This document shows positions 43,213-50,993 of a DNA stretch of 64,000 bases, piece after piece. Under the pieces are notes generated by a model. It was not told the DNA's origin. It searched no databases and saw only the letters and a program-made list of their open reading frames with translations. This DNA comes from JAVBJN01 sp031546985 (GTDB lineage Bacteria; Bacteroidota; Bacteroidia; Chitinophagales; Chitinophagaceae): assembly GCA_031546985.1 (NCBI GenBank), contig JAVBJN010000039.1, positions 3,540-67,539 of the forward strand. The letters run 5' to 3'. The translations under genes and the position numbers were made by a program. Every line of letters begins with the position of its first letter. The stretch's first letter is position 1.

Positions 43213-43262
43213 ATCGACGGAGTCTTCGACAAGCTCAGACACCTTACAATGCAGGACATTCA
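43213..43262. repeat. Dispersed intergenic repeat (TTCGACAAGCTCAG type)
   Basis: GTATCGACGGAGTCTTCG then ACAAGCTCAGACACC: the core of the 20395 unit followed by unrelated sequence. Confidence 0.5.
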
Positions 43263-43305
43263 CTCAAATCAGAGATCAGACATCGTCAAATCAGACATCG
43301 CGCTG

Positions 43306-45249
43306 CTAGCTTTCCATTTCCATGATCTTCTCAAACAGTACTTCGTACTCTTCGTTCAGCACTTTTAGCTCCTGCTCGGCTTGTTGGTATTCCTGCTCGG
43401 CCAGTTTAAACTTAGCCGCATCGCTATAGGTGCCAGGATCGGCCAGTTGCGCTTCCAGATCGTTTTTCTTCTGTTTGGAAACGCCGAGTTTTTCTTCCAG
43501 TTTTTTAAACTGGCCCTGCAGTTTTTGTAGTTCCTTCTGGCGCACACGGTGCTCCTGCGGATCTGCTGCTGGTTTCTTTTCTTCTACCACCGGAGCGGCT
43601 AGTTTAGCTGCTGACTCTTTTTTTTTACCACCACCGGTAGCAGCAAGCTGTTGCTTGCGCTTCCATTCTTCCCACTCGGGGTAGCCATCTTTAAACACTT
43701 TGATTTTATGGTCTACAATTTCCCAGATGGTATTGGCCGTATTTTTAATAAAGTGACGATCGTGCGATACAATGATGTAGGAACCCTGGTATTGGTTCAA
43801 TGCCTCGATAAGCATGTTTACCGAGTTCATATCCAGGTGGTTGGTAGGCTCATCCAGCAGCAGGAAGTTGGCCTTGCTGATAATGGTTTTGGCCAGTGCC
43901 ACACGGGCTTTTTCGCCACCCGACAGTACTTTGATCTTTTTAAACACATCATCGCCCGAGAACAGGAAGCAGCCTAATATCTGGCGCAGTTCCAGTTCGG
44001 TTTTACCACTGCCGCAAAGCATCAGCTCCTGCAACAGGTTGTTGTCTACATTCAGCGACTCTAATTGGTGCTGGGCGTAGAAACTCGCTTTGATATTGTA
44101 CCCCTCGCGGCGTTCGCCGTCAAACTCTTCGGTATCGGCAATGATGCGCAGCATGGTAGATTTACCCCGTCCGTTGGCACCGATGAGCGCGATTTTCTCG
44201 CCTCTTTCGATTTCAACACCGGTATCTTCTACAATGATGTTTTCGCCAAAACGTTTGGAAACATGGTTGAGCTCGTACAAAATTTTACCTGGCTGCTGCT
44301 CAATGGTAAAGTTCATACGAATCTTGGCCGATTCTGTAGTAGGTGCCTCTACACGATCCAGTTTATCCAGGCGTTTCATGGCACTCTGAGCCTGTGTAGC
44401 TTTGGTAGCTTTGGCTTTAAAGCGCTCAATAAAACGCTCCTGCTGGCGAATGTATTCCTGCTGGTTTTCGAACTGGCGTTGCTGCAGATCGGCACGAATC
44501 ACTTTTTCCTGCTCGTAGAAAGTATAGTTGCCACCATAGAAATGCAGTTGTTGCTGGAACAGTTCTACAATTTTGGTTACCATACGATCGAGGAAGAAAC
44601 GGTCGTGCGATACGATGATTACCGTACCGTCGTATTTCTCCAGGTATTTCTCCAGCCATTCGATAGACGGCAGATCCAGGTGGTTGGTAGGCTCATCGAG
44701 CATCAGCACATCGGGGTGTTGCAGAATCATACGGGCCAGCATAACACGCATCCGCCATCCACCCGAAAACTGGCTGAATGGTTTTTGCAGGTCGGCCGTG
44801 CTGAATCCCAAACCTTCGAGCACCTGCTCGGAGCGGTGGTCCATTTCGTAGCCACCGGCTACTTCAAATTCGTGCAGGGTATCGCTGTAATCATGGATCA
44901 ATTTCTCGTTTTCCGGGTCTTTTTCCATTTTTTCGGTAATCACCACCAGTTCCCTTTCCAGTTCCAATGCACGGGCAAAGCCCATTTTGGCCACCTCACG
45001 GATAGCCGCATCTGAACTGAAACTCAACAAGTCCTGGTTAAAGAATCCTATGGTAAGGCCGTTTATCTTATCAATGGTACCGCCGGATACGCTGTATTCA
45101 TTATTGATAATACGGAGCAGGGTAGACTTTCCGGTACCATTTAAGCCGATCAGACCAATCCTTTCTCCGTTTCCGATATGCCAGTTGGCATCTTCCACGA
45201 TGGTGCGTGCACCAAATTCAAACGTTACATTATTAAGCGCAATAAGCAT
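43306..45249 (-). CDS. ABC-F family ATPase (Uup/YdiF-like)
   Basis: 647 residues with two soluble ABC ATPase domains and no membrane part, so an ABC-F protein acting on ribosomes rather than a transporter. Walker A: GLNGTGKST near 36 and GANGRGKST near 343. Signature: FSGGWRMRV and LSGGEKARVA; Walker B LMLDEPTNHLD and LLLDEPTNHLD. An inter-domain linker of about 80 residues (QQEYIRQQERFIERFKAKATKATQ) and a C-terminal coiled-coil tail (about 560-647, QKELQKLQGQFKKLEEKLG) as in Uup/EttA relatives. Its role is likely rescue or release of stalled ribosomes, or drug resistance; the sequence does not decide. A CAAAAATA at 45270-45277 (minus -7 box TATTTTTG) is just upstream. Confidence 0.93.
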   Translation of the reverse strand: MLIALNNVTFEFGARTIVEDANWHIGNGERIGLIGLNGTGKSTLLRIINNEYSVSGGTIDKINGLTIGFFNQDLLSFSSDAAIREVAKMGFARALELERELVVITEKMEKDPENEKLIHDYSDTLHEFEVAGGYEMDHRSEQVLEGLGFSTADLQKPFSQFSGGWRMRVMLARMILQHPDVLMLDEPTNHLDLPSIEWLEKYLEKYDGTVIIVSHDRFFLDRMVTKIVELFQQQLHFYGGNYTFYEQEKVIRADLQQRQFENQQEYIRQQERFIERFKAKATKATQAQSAMKRLDKLDRVEAPTTESAKIRMNFTIEQQPGKILYELNHVSKRFGENIIVEDTGVEIERGEKIALIGANGRGKSTMLRIIADTEEFDGERREGYNIKASFYAQHQLESLNVDNNLLQELMLCGSGKTELELRQILGCFLFSGDDVFKKIKVLSGGEKARVALAKTIISKANFLLLDEPTNHLDMNSVNMLIEALNQYQGSYIIVSHDRHFIKNTANTIWEIVDHKIKVFKDGYPEWEEWKRKQQLAATGGGKKKESAAKLAAPVVEEKKPAADPQEHRVRQKELQKLQGQFKKLEEKLGVSKQKKNDLEAQLADPGTYSDAAKFKLAEQEYQQAEQELKVLNEEYEVLFEKIMEMES

Positions 45250-45338
45250 GTATGTGTCAATTTGCGGTGCAAAAATAGCATAAAGATTTGAGCTAATGGC
45301 TAAAAGCTATTAGCAGCTAGCTGTTAGCGAGAAGCGGA

Positions 45339-45420
45339 GACCTGGCAGGAGCTTAACCCATAACAAAGGAGACTTCGACAGAGCCTGTCCCGCCCCCATA
45401 CGGGGCTCAGTCGCCTTTGT
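45339..45420. repeat. Dispersed intergenic repeat (TTCGACAGAGCCTGTCCCGC type)
   Basis: CTTCGACAGAGCCTGTCCC then GCCCCCATACGGGGCTCAG, enclosed by ACAAAGG and CCTTTGT: a compound palindrome related to 20395-20548 and 36096-36146. It lies between the ABC-F start and the serine hydrolase end. Confidence 0.6.
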
Positions 45421-45430
45421 CAAAAAAAAA

Positions 45431-45450
45431 TCCCGCGCCGGAGCGCAGGA
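45431..45450 (-). terminator. Intrinsic terminator after the repeat-bearing serine hydrolase
   Basis: TCCCGCGC and GCGCAGGA pair with one mismatch; T9 on the minus strand. Confidence 0.6.
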
Positions 45451-45479
45451 CTTTCAAACATACCTGATATATACGAGTG

Positions 45480-47375
45480 CTAAAACAGGTTGTAAGAGGG
45501 CCATACAATACCTTGTTTTTGTATGGCATCGGCCAGGGGATACATGCCATTCCAATGGCAGTCATCGTTAACCGAGCGGGTATTTACCGTAATGGCAATG
45601 GTAATCCCGTTGGCAAAATGGGTGAGGGTAGCAAGGGTACCGCTCATGCAACCATTGTGCATCCACCAGTCGCCGTTTACTTTCCAGCCTTTAGCATAGT
45701 CGCCCGCGCCTTTGGCCATGCTGATGGTGCGCATCACATCGATGGTGCCGGATTTAAGCACATCGGTGCGGTTGCTCAGTTTATCTACACCTGCGGCAAA
45801 TTTGAGCAGGTCTATCGGTTTGGCTACCCAGCCACCATTGGCATCCATACGGGTGAGTTTCAGGTCGTAAGGATTGCCATTGTTGTTGTCGGCATAGTAG
45901 GTTACTTCATTGGGGCCTTTACCATTTTCGGTATCGGCACCGGTGTACATGCCTGTAATACCGCAGGGTGCCAGGATAGCCGATTTTACATAGTTCTGGT
46001 AAGTTTGCCCGCTTTTCTTTTCGATGATTCTGCCCAATAGGAAATAATCGAAGTTCATATACGTAAATGTATCTGCCGGAGCATGGCCTTGAGCATAATT
46101 CTTGGCAGCCCATTTAATGATATCGCTGTTGTTGAGCTGGTATTGCTGCCAAACCGCATCCTGGGTCCAGCCGGTAGTATGCTCCAGGCAGGTTTGCACC
46201 GTTATTTTTTCGAGATCGGATTTGTCTATACATGCACCATTGGTGGCGCAGATATTGCCCAATATGCCATTGGCGCCAAATACTTTATCCGACAATTTGA
46301 GATCGGTTGTTTCTGTCAAGCGCATGATGGCCGCAGAGGTAATGGGTTTGCTCACACTAGCGATACGGAATGTACTATTGGGCGATACCAGTGTACCATC
46401 GTTTTTATTGGCATACCCATAGCCTTTGGCCCATACGAGGCGGCCATCTTTCATAACAGCTACAGACACACCGGGAATATGGTAGTCTTTCATGTATTGG
46501 GCTACTTTATCCTGTATCCAATCTGCATCTTTGGAAGAGAGTGAACCTCCGGTCCATAAAGCTGCAAAACGCGGCTGACCGTTCATGGTATAACCACAAA
46601 TGTGTTTCAATTGCATACCCTGGTACCAGCCATTGTCAAACTCTGCCTGGTAATTTTGGTCGGTCATGCGGTGACGGGCATACACGCCTTCGTTCGTTTT
46701 GGCCCAGATTGCGGCATACATATCTTTGCCGTTCACTTCAAAAGCACTTACGCGAATGGGTTTGTACCCGTTTTTCCATTGGGTATTAAATTCCTGCTGG
46801 TAGGTATCGGCCGACATATCGTGGCGGGCTATCAGTGCAGGGGTAGTAGATTTTTCCCAAACCGCAGCATAGCGTAAGGCACCACTTTTGGTGTATCCGC
46901 AAACTTCTACCGGGTGGTAACCTTGTTTGGTCCATTTGTCGAACTCGGTTTGGTATTGTTGCGAGGTCATATCGTGGCGGGCTTCCCAGGCACCAGCCCA
47001 TTTGTAAAAAATACAGGCAAATACCGGCGTACCATTTACCGCAAACGCGCTGATGCGGTTGGGACGATAGCCTTTGCCCTTCATTTCGGTTACGGCAGCC
47101 TGGTATTGCGCTTCGTTCATAGCATGACGGGCAGTCCAATCGGGGCCGGTGGTGGTGCTGGTCCAGATAGCGGCATAGGTAGCTTTGCCGTTCATACTGT
47201 AGCCACTTACATCGGCCAGCCGCATTTTCTTTTGTCCTACATACTTGTCAAACTCCTGCTGGTATTCGGTGCTGCTCATATTGTGACGGGCCACATACTG
47301 CGCGGTTACTACATAAGGAAATACAAAATTGCATACGATATACAGGATGCTTCGGAGAAATCGATTGGTTTTCAT
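45480..47375 (-). CDS. Secreted serine hydrolase (beta-lactamase/class C type) with five N-terminal repeats
   Basis: 631 residues: a signal peptide (about 1-26, ending VVTAQ), then five repeats of about 50 residues at 27-276, each with ARHXM near the start, YQXXF, a central SGY/SAF/CGY and YAAIW/FAALW at the end. They match the polyglycine-hydrolase-like 'BTRD' repeat found in secreted hydrolases. The catalytic domain (about 285-631) has SXXK at Ser340-Lys343 (ASVSK), a YMN-type second motif near 430, and HNG near the end, the class C/DD-peptidase pattern. It may act on peptidoglycan or other secreted substrates. Single gene. Confidence 0.87.
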   Translation of the reverse strand: MKTNRFLRSILYIVCNFVFPYVVTAQYVARHNMSSTEYQQEFDKYVGQKKMRLADVSGYSMNGKATYAAIWTSTTTGPDWTARHAMNEAQYQAAVTEMKGKGYRPNRISAFAVNGTPVFACIFYKWAGAWEARHDMTSQQYQTEFDKWTKQGYHPVEVCGYTKSGALRYAAVWEKSTTPALIARHDMSADTYQQEFNTQWKNGYKPIRVSAFEVNGKDMYAAIWAKTNEGVYARHRMTDQNYQAEFDNGWYQGMQLKHICGYTMNGQPRFAALWTGGSLSSKDADWIQDKVAQYMKDYHIPGVSVAVMKDGRLVWAKGYGYANKNDGTLVSPNSTFRIASVSKPITSAAIMRLTETTDLKLSDKVFGANGILGNICATNGACIDKSDLEKITVQTCLEHTTGWTQDAVWQQYQLNNSDIIKWAAKNYAQGHAPADTFTYMNFDYFLLGRIIEKKSGQTYQNYVKSAILAPCGITGMYTGADTENGKGPNEVTYYADNNNGNPYDLKLTRMDANGGWVAKPIDLLKFAAGVDKLSNRTDVLKSGTIDVMRTISMAKGAGDYAKGWKVNGDWWMHNGCMSGTLATLTHFANGITIAITVNTRSVNDDCHWNGMYPLADAIQKQGIVWPSYNLF

Positions 47376-47639
47376 ACTGGTTAATTTTCGGGATTTAGAG
47401 ATCGGTTGGTTAATCCCAGATCACGATAGAGATCGTCTGGGATAAGGTTAGTTTTGTTTGGTTAAAATACTTGCGTTTCATAATAGTTGCGGATACAACG
47501 TTTTGGTGTACCAGCGATGCAAAGATAAGACGCATTAAAATAATAACAATGTGATATTGACTGAGTTTTGTCCCGTTAATAGACGGTACTGATCGATTTG
47601 CTGATGGCTGATTTTTTGGTCGCTGATTTGTTTCAGAAA

Positions 47640-48000
47640 CACTTGTCATCCTGCGCGAGCGACGCAGGAGCGAGAAATACAATCTTATAATAGAATTACC
47701 GCTCACGGCGGCGCAGCAGCCTGTCCCGCCCCATGCGGGGACACAGCGGAATGAAAATGTTTCGCGCAAAGGCGCAAAAAAACAGAGGACGCAAGGGAAA
47801 CACTTGTCATCCTGCGCGAGCGACGCAGGAGCGAGAAGCAGGATCCCTTGCATAGACAATCATTTTAGGGATACTGCTTCCTTCATTCCTCCCCGCATGA
47901 GCGGGACAGGCAGTGCAGCATGACAGCCTATTTGTCTTTGTCATCCTGCGCGAGTAAGGTACGAACGAGAAGCAGGATCTCTTACGAACACAATCATTAT
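47640..48000. repeat. Cluster of dispersed palindromic repeats
   Basis: Three units of TCATCCTGCGCGAG..., at 47645, 47808 and 47938, each followed by GACGCAGGAGCGAGAA or the variant ACGAACGAGAAGCAGGATC. Between them CAGCAGCCTGTCCCGCC (47714) and GCATGAGCGGGACAGGC (47894) occur. This is the densest repeat cluster in the window; with the leader below it explains the gene-free interval 47376-48370. Confidence 0.65.
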
Positions 48001-48054
48001 AGTTTCCTAAACAACCAATAGAAAAGGATGAAAAATAAATTTTGAGACAAATGT

Positions 48055-48084
48055 TTTGCATTTGAAAAAATGATACTACATTTG
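48055..48084 (+). promoter_or_regulatory. Promoter of the rtcB-prfH operon
   Basis: TTTG at 48055-48058, 18 bp spacer, TACATTTG at 48077-48084: a full Bacteroidota consensus. Transcription should start near 48091, giving a leader of about 280 nt before rtcB. Confidence 0.6.
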
Positions 48085-48143
48085 CATCGATAATTGCCTT
48101 CGCAAGCTATGGTTTAACAAACAAACACACGGAGGATAACATT

Positions 48144-48179
48144 ATGCTGGTCACTACTTTTACATATCACTTCAATTAA
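48144..48179 (+). CDS. Candidate leader peptide MLVTTFTYHFN upstream of rtcB
   Basis: An 11-codon ORF, ATG to TAA, with a strong Shine-Dalgarno GGAGG 8 bp upstream (48131-48135). That is notable because genes here rarely have one. Directly after the stop is a hairpin (AGGG..TTTC..CCCT), and more stems follow before rtcB. Size, position and strong ribosome site fit a regulatory leader peptide. It has no run of one amino acid as in classical attenuators. Function is inferred from position only. Confidence 0.45.
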   Translation: MLVTTFTYHFN

Positions 48180-48184
48180 CAGCT

Positions 48185-48296
48185 AGGGGATTTCATCCCT
48201 GAAACTGCTCTATTTCATCATTTTTATTGTCCTGAAAATAACCGGCTTTTTGCCTGACGGTTCTTGTATTGCCTTTTGCGCAGTATAATTCCGCAA
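48185..48296 (+). promoter_or_regulatory. Structured 5' leader of rtcB
   Basis: Hairpins in the leader between the small ORF and rtcB: AGGGGAT-TTC-ATCCCT (48185-48200), AACCGGC-TTTTT-GCC-TGA-CGGTT (48239-48261) and TTGCG...CGCAA (48276-48296). A small GCAT-TTT-ATGC stem sits just ahead of the rtcB ATG. None has a long T-run, so control of translation or mRNA processing is more likely than simple termination. The pairings were found by eye. Confidence 0.4.
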
Positions 48297-48370
48297 GCAT
48301 TACTATTCCCGGCATTCTGCAAAAACTTACCCTTTTATGCAGCAGGGCATTTTATGCTCAATTTTTCCTC

Positions 48371-49774
48371 ATGGGAACGATAAAACTGAAGGTCAAAGAC
48401 CTTCGCAACATTAATTTTCCTTCGGATAGCGCCAAAAGTATTGCGCTTAAAATAATGCACAAACACTTGCGCTTTGCTCCGAAAGAAGCACAACTGGCCG
48501 AACTCGAAACGGTGCTCAACGATACCGAAGCATATCTCGATCACGAATACTGGTCGCCACTGGCCAAAAACATTATAGGCAAAGACACGCTTAAACCAAC
48601 GTATGAAGTACATATCCTCAAGAAAGAAGGACAGTACAACATATACGGCAGACGACATATTGATGACAGCGCTGTGAAACAAATGGAAACCGCCATGCGG
48701 TTGCCGGTAGCGCTGGCCGGCGCATTAATGCCCGATGCCCATTATGGATACGGATTGCCCATTGGCGGCGTACTCGCAGCAGATAACGCTGTAATTCCTT
48801 ACGGTGTGGGGCTGGATATTGGCTGCCGTATGGCACTCACCATTTGTGAGCAACCTGCCGATTTTGTAGACCGTAAAGCCTACGAAATCCGGAGGGCCTT
48901 GCATAAAGTAACCCACTTTGGTACAGAAGGTACGCTGGCCTTTGATGTAGACCACGAAATCATCGAAGACCCTCGTTTTTTTGAAACCGAATTTTTGAAA
49001 AAACTCCAGCACAAAGCCTGGTTTCAGCTGGGATCGTCCGGCACGGGCAACCACTTTGTAGAGCTGGGTAGGGTAACACTGCCAGAAGGTAATAACCTGG
49101 GCTTGCCCGCGGGGAGCTACTCGGGCATACTGAGCCACAGTGGCTCCAGGGGTATGGGCGCTGCTATTGCAGGCTACTACACCAAAAGAGCTATTGAACT
49201 GCGGAGTCTGCCCAATGAAGTAAAAGCGCTCTCCTGGCTCAATATGACCGAAGAAATGGGGCAGGAGTACTGGTTATCGATGAACCTGGCAGGCGATTAT
49301 GCCAAAGCCAACCACGATGTGATTCATGCCAACCTGGTTCGGGTGATGGGTTTAACACCGCTGCTTAAAATAGAGAACCACCACAATTTTGCATGGAAAG
49401 AAATGCATGACGGCCGCGAAATGATTGTACACCGCAAAGGTGCAACACCAGCAGGACAAGGCATTGCGGGCATTATTCCCGGCAACATGGCTGGCAATTG
49501 TTACATCGTAACGGGCAAAGGTCATGCGGGTTCGCTGGCATCGGCTTCGCATGGAGCAGGCAGAAAAATGTCGCGTAAAGAAGCGATGGCCACCGTCTCC
49601 AAGTCGACGATGCTCGCAAAGTTGGAGGAACATGGCATAACCCTGATCGGCGGTAGCCGGCAGGAAGCGCCAGAGGCTTATAAAAACATAGAAGACGTAA
49701 TCGGGTGCCAGCAAGAGCTGATCAATATTGAGGGCACTTTTTTTCCTAAAGTCGTGCGTATGCACGGAAGCTAA
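48371..49774 (+). CDS. rtcB: RtcB family RNA ligase
   Basis: 467 residues from MGTIKLKVKDL; the upstream open frame (34 codons) has no similarity. RtcB joins RNA 2',3'-cyclic-phosphate or 3'-phosphate ends to 5'-OH with GTP and Mn. Metal and GMP-binding residues are visible: PDAHYGYGLPIGG (His124), GLDIGC (Asp149, Cys152), GTGNHF (His228), SHSGSRG (His256), ENHHNF (His337/338) and ASHGAGR, where His394 is the likely GMP-bound residue. The prfH gene overlaps by one base, which marks this as the PrfH-associated group that repairs cut 16S rRNA, rather than a general tRNA ligase; that is known from the family pairing, not shown here. Confidence 0.93.
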   Translation: MGTIKLKVKDLRNINFPSDSAKSIALKIMHKHLRFAPKEAQLAELETVLNDTEAYLDHEYWSPLAKNIIGKDTLKPTYEVHILKKEGQYNIYGRRHIDDSAVKQMETAMRLPVALAGALMPDAHYGYGLPIGGVLAADNAVIPYGVGLDIGCRMALTICEQPADFVDRKAYEIRRALHKVTHFGTEGTLAFDVDHEIIEDPRFFETEFLKKLQHKAWFQLGSSGTGNHFVELGRVTLPEGNNLGLPAGSYSGILSHSGSRGMGAAIAGYYTKRAIELRSLPNEVKALSWLNMTEEMGQEYWLSMNLAGDYAKANHDVIHANLVRVMGLTPLLKIENHHNFAWKEMHDGREMIVHRKGATPAGQGIAGIIPGNMAGNCYIVTGKGHAGSLASASHGAGRKMSRKEAMATVSKSTMLAKLEEHGITLIGGSRQEAPEAYKNIEDVIGCQQELINIEGTFFPKVVRMHGS

Positions 49775-50394
49775 TGAACATGGACAACAAATTATTAATC
49801 CAGATCAGCGCGGGTAAAGGCCCTGCAGAGTGTACGCTGGCTGTGGTATATACCGTGGCCGAAATCGAAAAAGCAGTGATAGCGGCACAGGGCAAAATGG
49901 TTTACATACAGGAAACTACAGGCGAAGAAAGGGGAACATTGGAATCTGTGCTGTTAGAAGTTACAGTACCTGATACCGCAACGTTCAAAAAACAATGGCA
50001 GGGGAGTATCCAATGGATATTCTCCAGCCCTTACCGCAAGGCACACAAACGCCGCAACTGGTTTACCGGGGTGCATATTATAGATACTCCGGCACAACCA
50101 CCAGCATTTAAACCCGAAGAAGTGCGTTACGAAACCTTACGCGCTTCGGGTCCTGGCGGGCAGCATGTAAACAAAACAGAAACTGCGGTGCGCGCTATTC
50201 ACCTGCCCAGCGGCTTAAGCATTACCGCATCTGACAGCCGCTCGCAGGCGCAAAACAAGCAACTTGCGCTGCAAAGGCTCCAGTTAAAATATTACTGGCA
50301 GCAACAACAAGCCTTACAACAGGCGCAACAGGAGCTGTGGTGGCAACACCATAACCTGCAACGGGGCAACCCAATCAAAGTATTCAGAAAATAA
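49774..50394 (+). CDS. prfH: Peptide chain release factor H-like protein
   Basis: 206-residue release factor homologue. The catalytic GGQ motif is at 128-130 (ASGPGGQHVNKTETAVRA), and the later part SGLSITASDSRSQAQNKQLALQRLQ is the usual RF domain 3 continuation. It lacks the stop-codon-recognising domain 2 of RF1/RF2, so it cannot act by reading a stop. PrfH proteins release peptides from ribosomes whose decoding centre is cut. Its ATG shares a base with the rtcB stop (TAATG), so both are translated together. An ATG two codons further in is an equally possible start. Confidence 0.92.
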   Translation: MNMDNKLLIQISAGKGPAECTLAVVYTVAEIEKAVIAAQGKMVYIQETTGEERGTLESVLLEVTVPDTATFKKQWQGSIQWIFSSPYRKAHKRRNWFTGVHIIDTPAQPPAFKPEEVRYETLRASGPGGQHVNKTETAVRAIHLPSGLSITASDSRSQAQNKQLALQRLQLKYYWQQQQALQQAQQELWWQHHNLQRGNPIKVFRK

Positions 50395-50409
50395 TTAAAA
50401 CCGAATCCA

Positions 50410-50952
50410 ATGTCTGCACATACTGAACAATCTTATTACCTCAAAGCGCTCGACGCTTACCCGATGAACCTGGAAGAGGTAAATGAAGCGTTGGGCTATG
50501 CTTTAAGCTATAACCAGGAACATGCCGGAGCTTTATACCTGCTGGGTTGCATGCATTTTCATGAATTGAATATGCCCCGTGAAGCCATTCAGTACTATGA
50601 AGAAGCCATGCTGGCCGATGATACTTTTTTGCCAACATACTATGCTTACGCGGTTTTGTTGGTTAAGCGTGCCAACTACGCCAAAGCGACACGGCTGCTG
50701 GATAAGGCATGGAACATACCAGGTGTGGATAAAACCAGGATTCTATCGCTCAAAGCCTGGCTGGCCGAAACCGATATGCGCTTCAAAGACGCTTTAAAAC
50801 TGCTCGATGAAGCCCGGCTGCACTGCACTTGCAATTACTCCCTTAAATTCCTGGATGATGAAACATCCCGGATCAATACCAAAAGGGCTTTGCAGAAAAG
50901 GTTAAAAAAGGAAAGTAAAAAGGCTGAAGACCAAACAGAAAGCCACTCCTGA
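50410..50952 (+). CDS. TPR protein in the rtcB-prfH operon
   Basis: 180 residues, soluble. Helical repeats at about 20-50 (EEVNEALGYALSYNQEHAGALYLL), 52-85 (FHELNMPREAIQYYEEAMLAD) and 87-135 (ANYAKATRLLDKAWNIPG, then MRFKDALKLLDEA) give three or four TPR-like units; a Lys-rich tail (QKRLKKESKKAED) ends the protein and may contact RNA. The gene begins 15 bp after prfH in the same direction and shares the terminator, so it is third in the operon. Its link to ribosome repair is suggested only by position. The stop codon lies in the terminator loop. Confidence 0.7.
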   Translation: MSAHTEQSYYLKALDAYPMNLEEVNEALGYALSYNQEHAGALYLLGCMHFHELNMPREAIQYYEEAMLADDTFLPTYYAYAVLLVKRANYAKATRLLDKAWNIPGVDKTRILSLKAWLAETDMRFKDALKLLDEARLHCTCNYSLKFLDDETSRINTKRALQKRLKKESKKAEDQTESHS

Positions 50953-50965
50953 TGGAGTGGCTTTT
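50939..50965 (+). terminator. Intrinsic terminator of the rtcB-prfH-TPR operon
   Basis: AAAGCCACTCC and GGAGTGGCTTT form a perfect 11-bp stem with loop TGAT; the TGA in this loop is the stop codon of the TPR gene. Confidence 0.85.
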
Positions 50966-50993
50966 GCTATTCAATATAATCCAGATTTATACT

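Noticed and set aside
48144..48179. Classical amino-acid attenuator leader
   Set aside because: No run of one amino acid, and the downstream genes are RNA repair, not biosynthesis. Kept as another type of leader.
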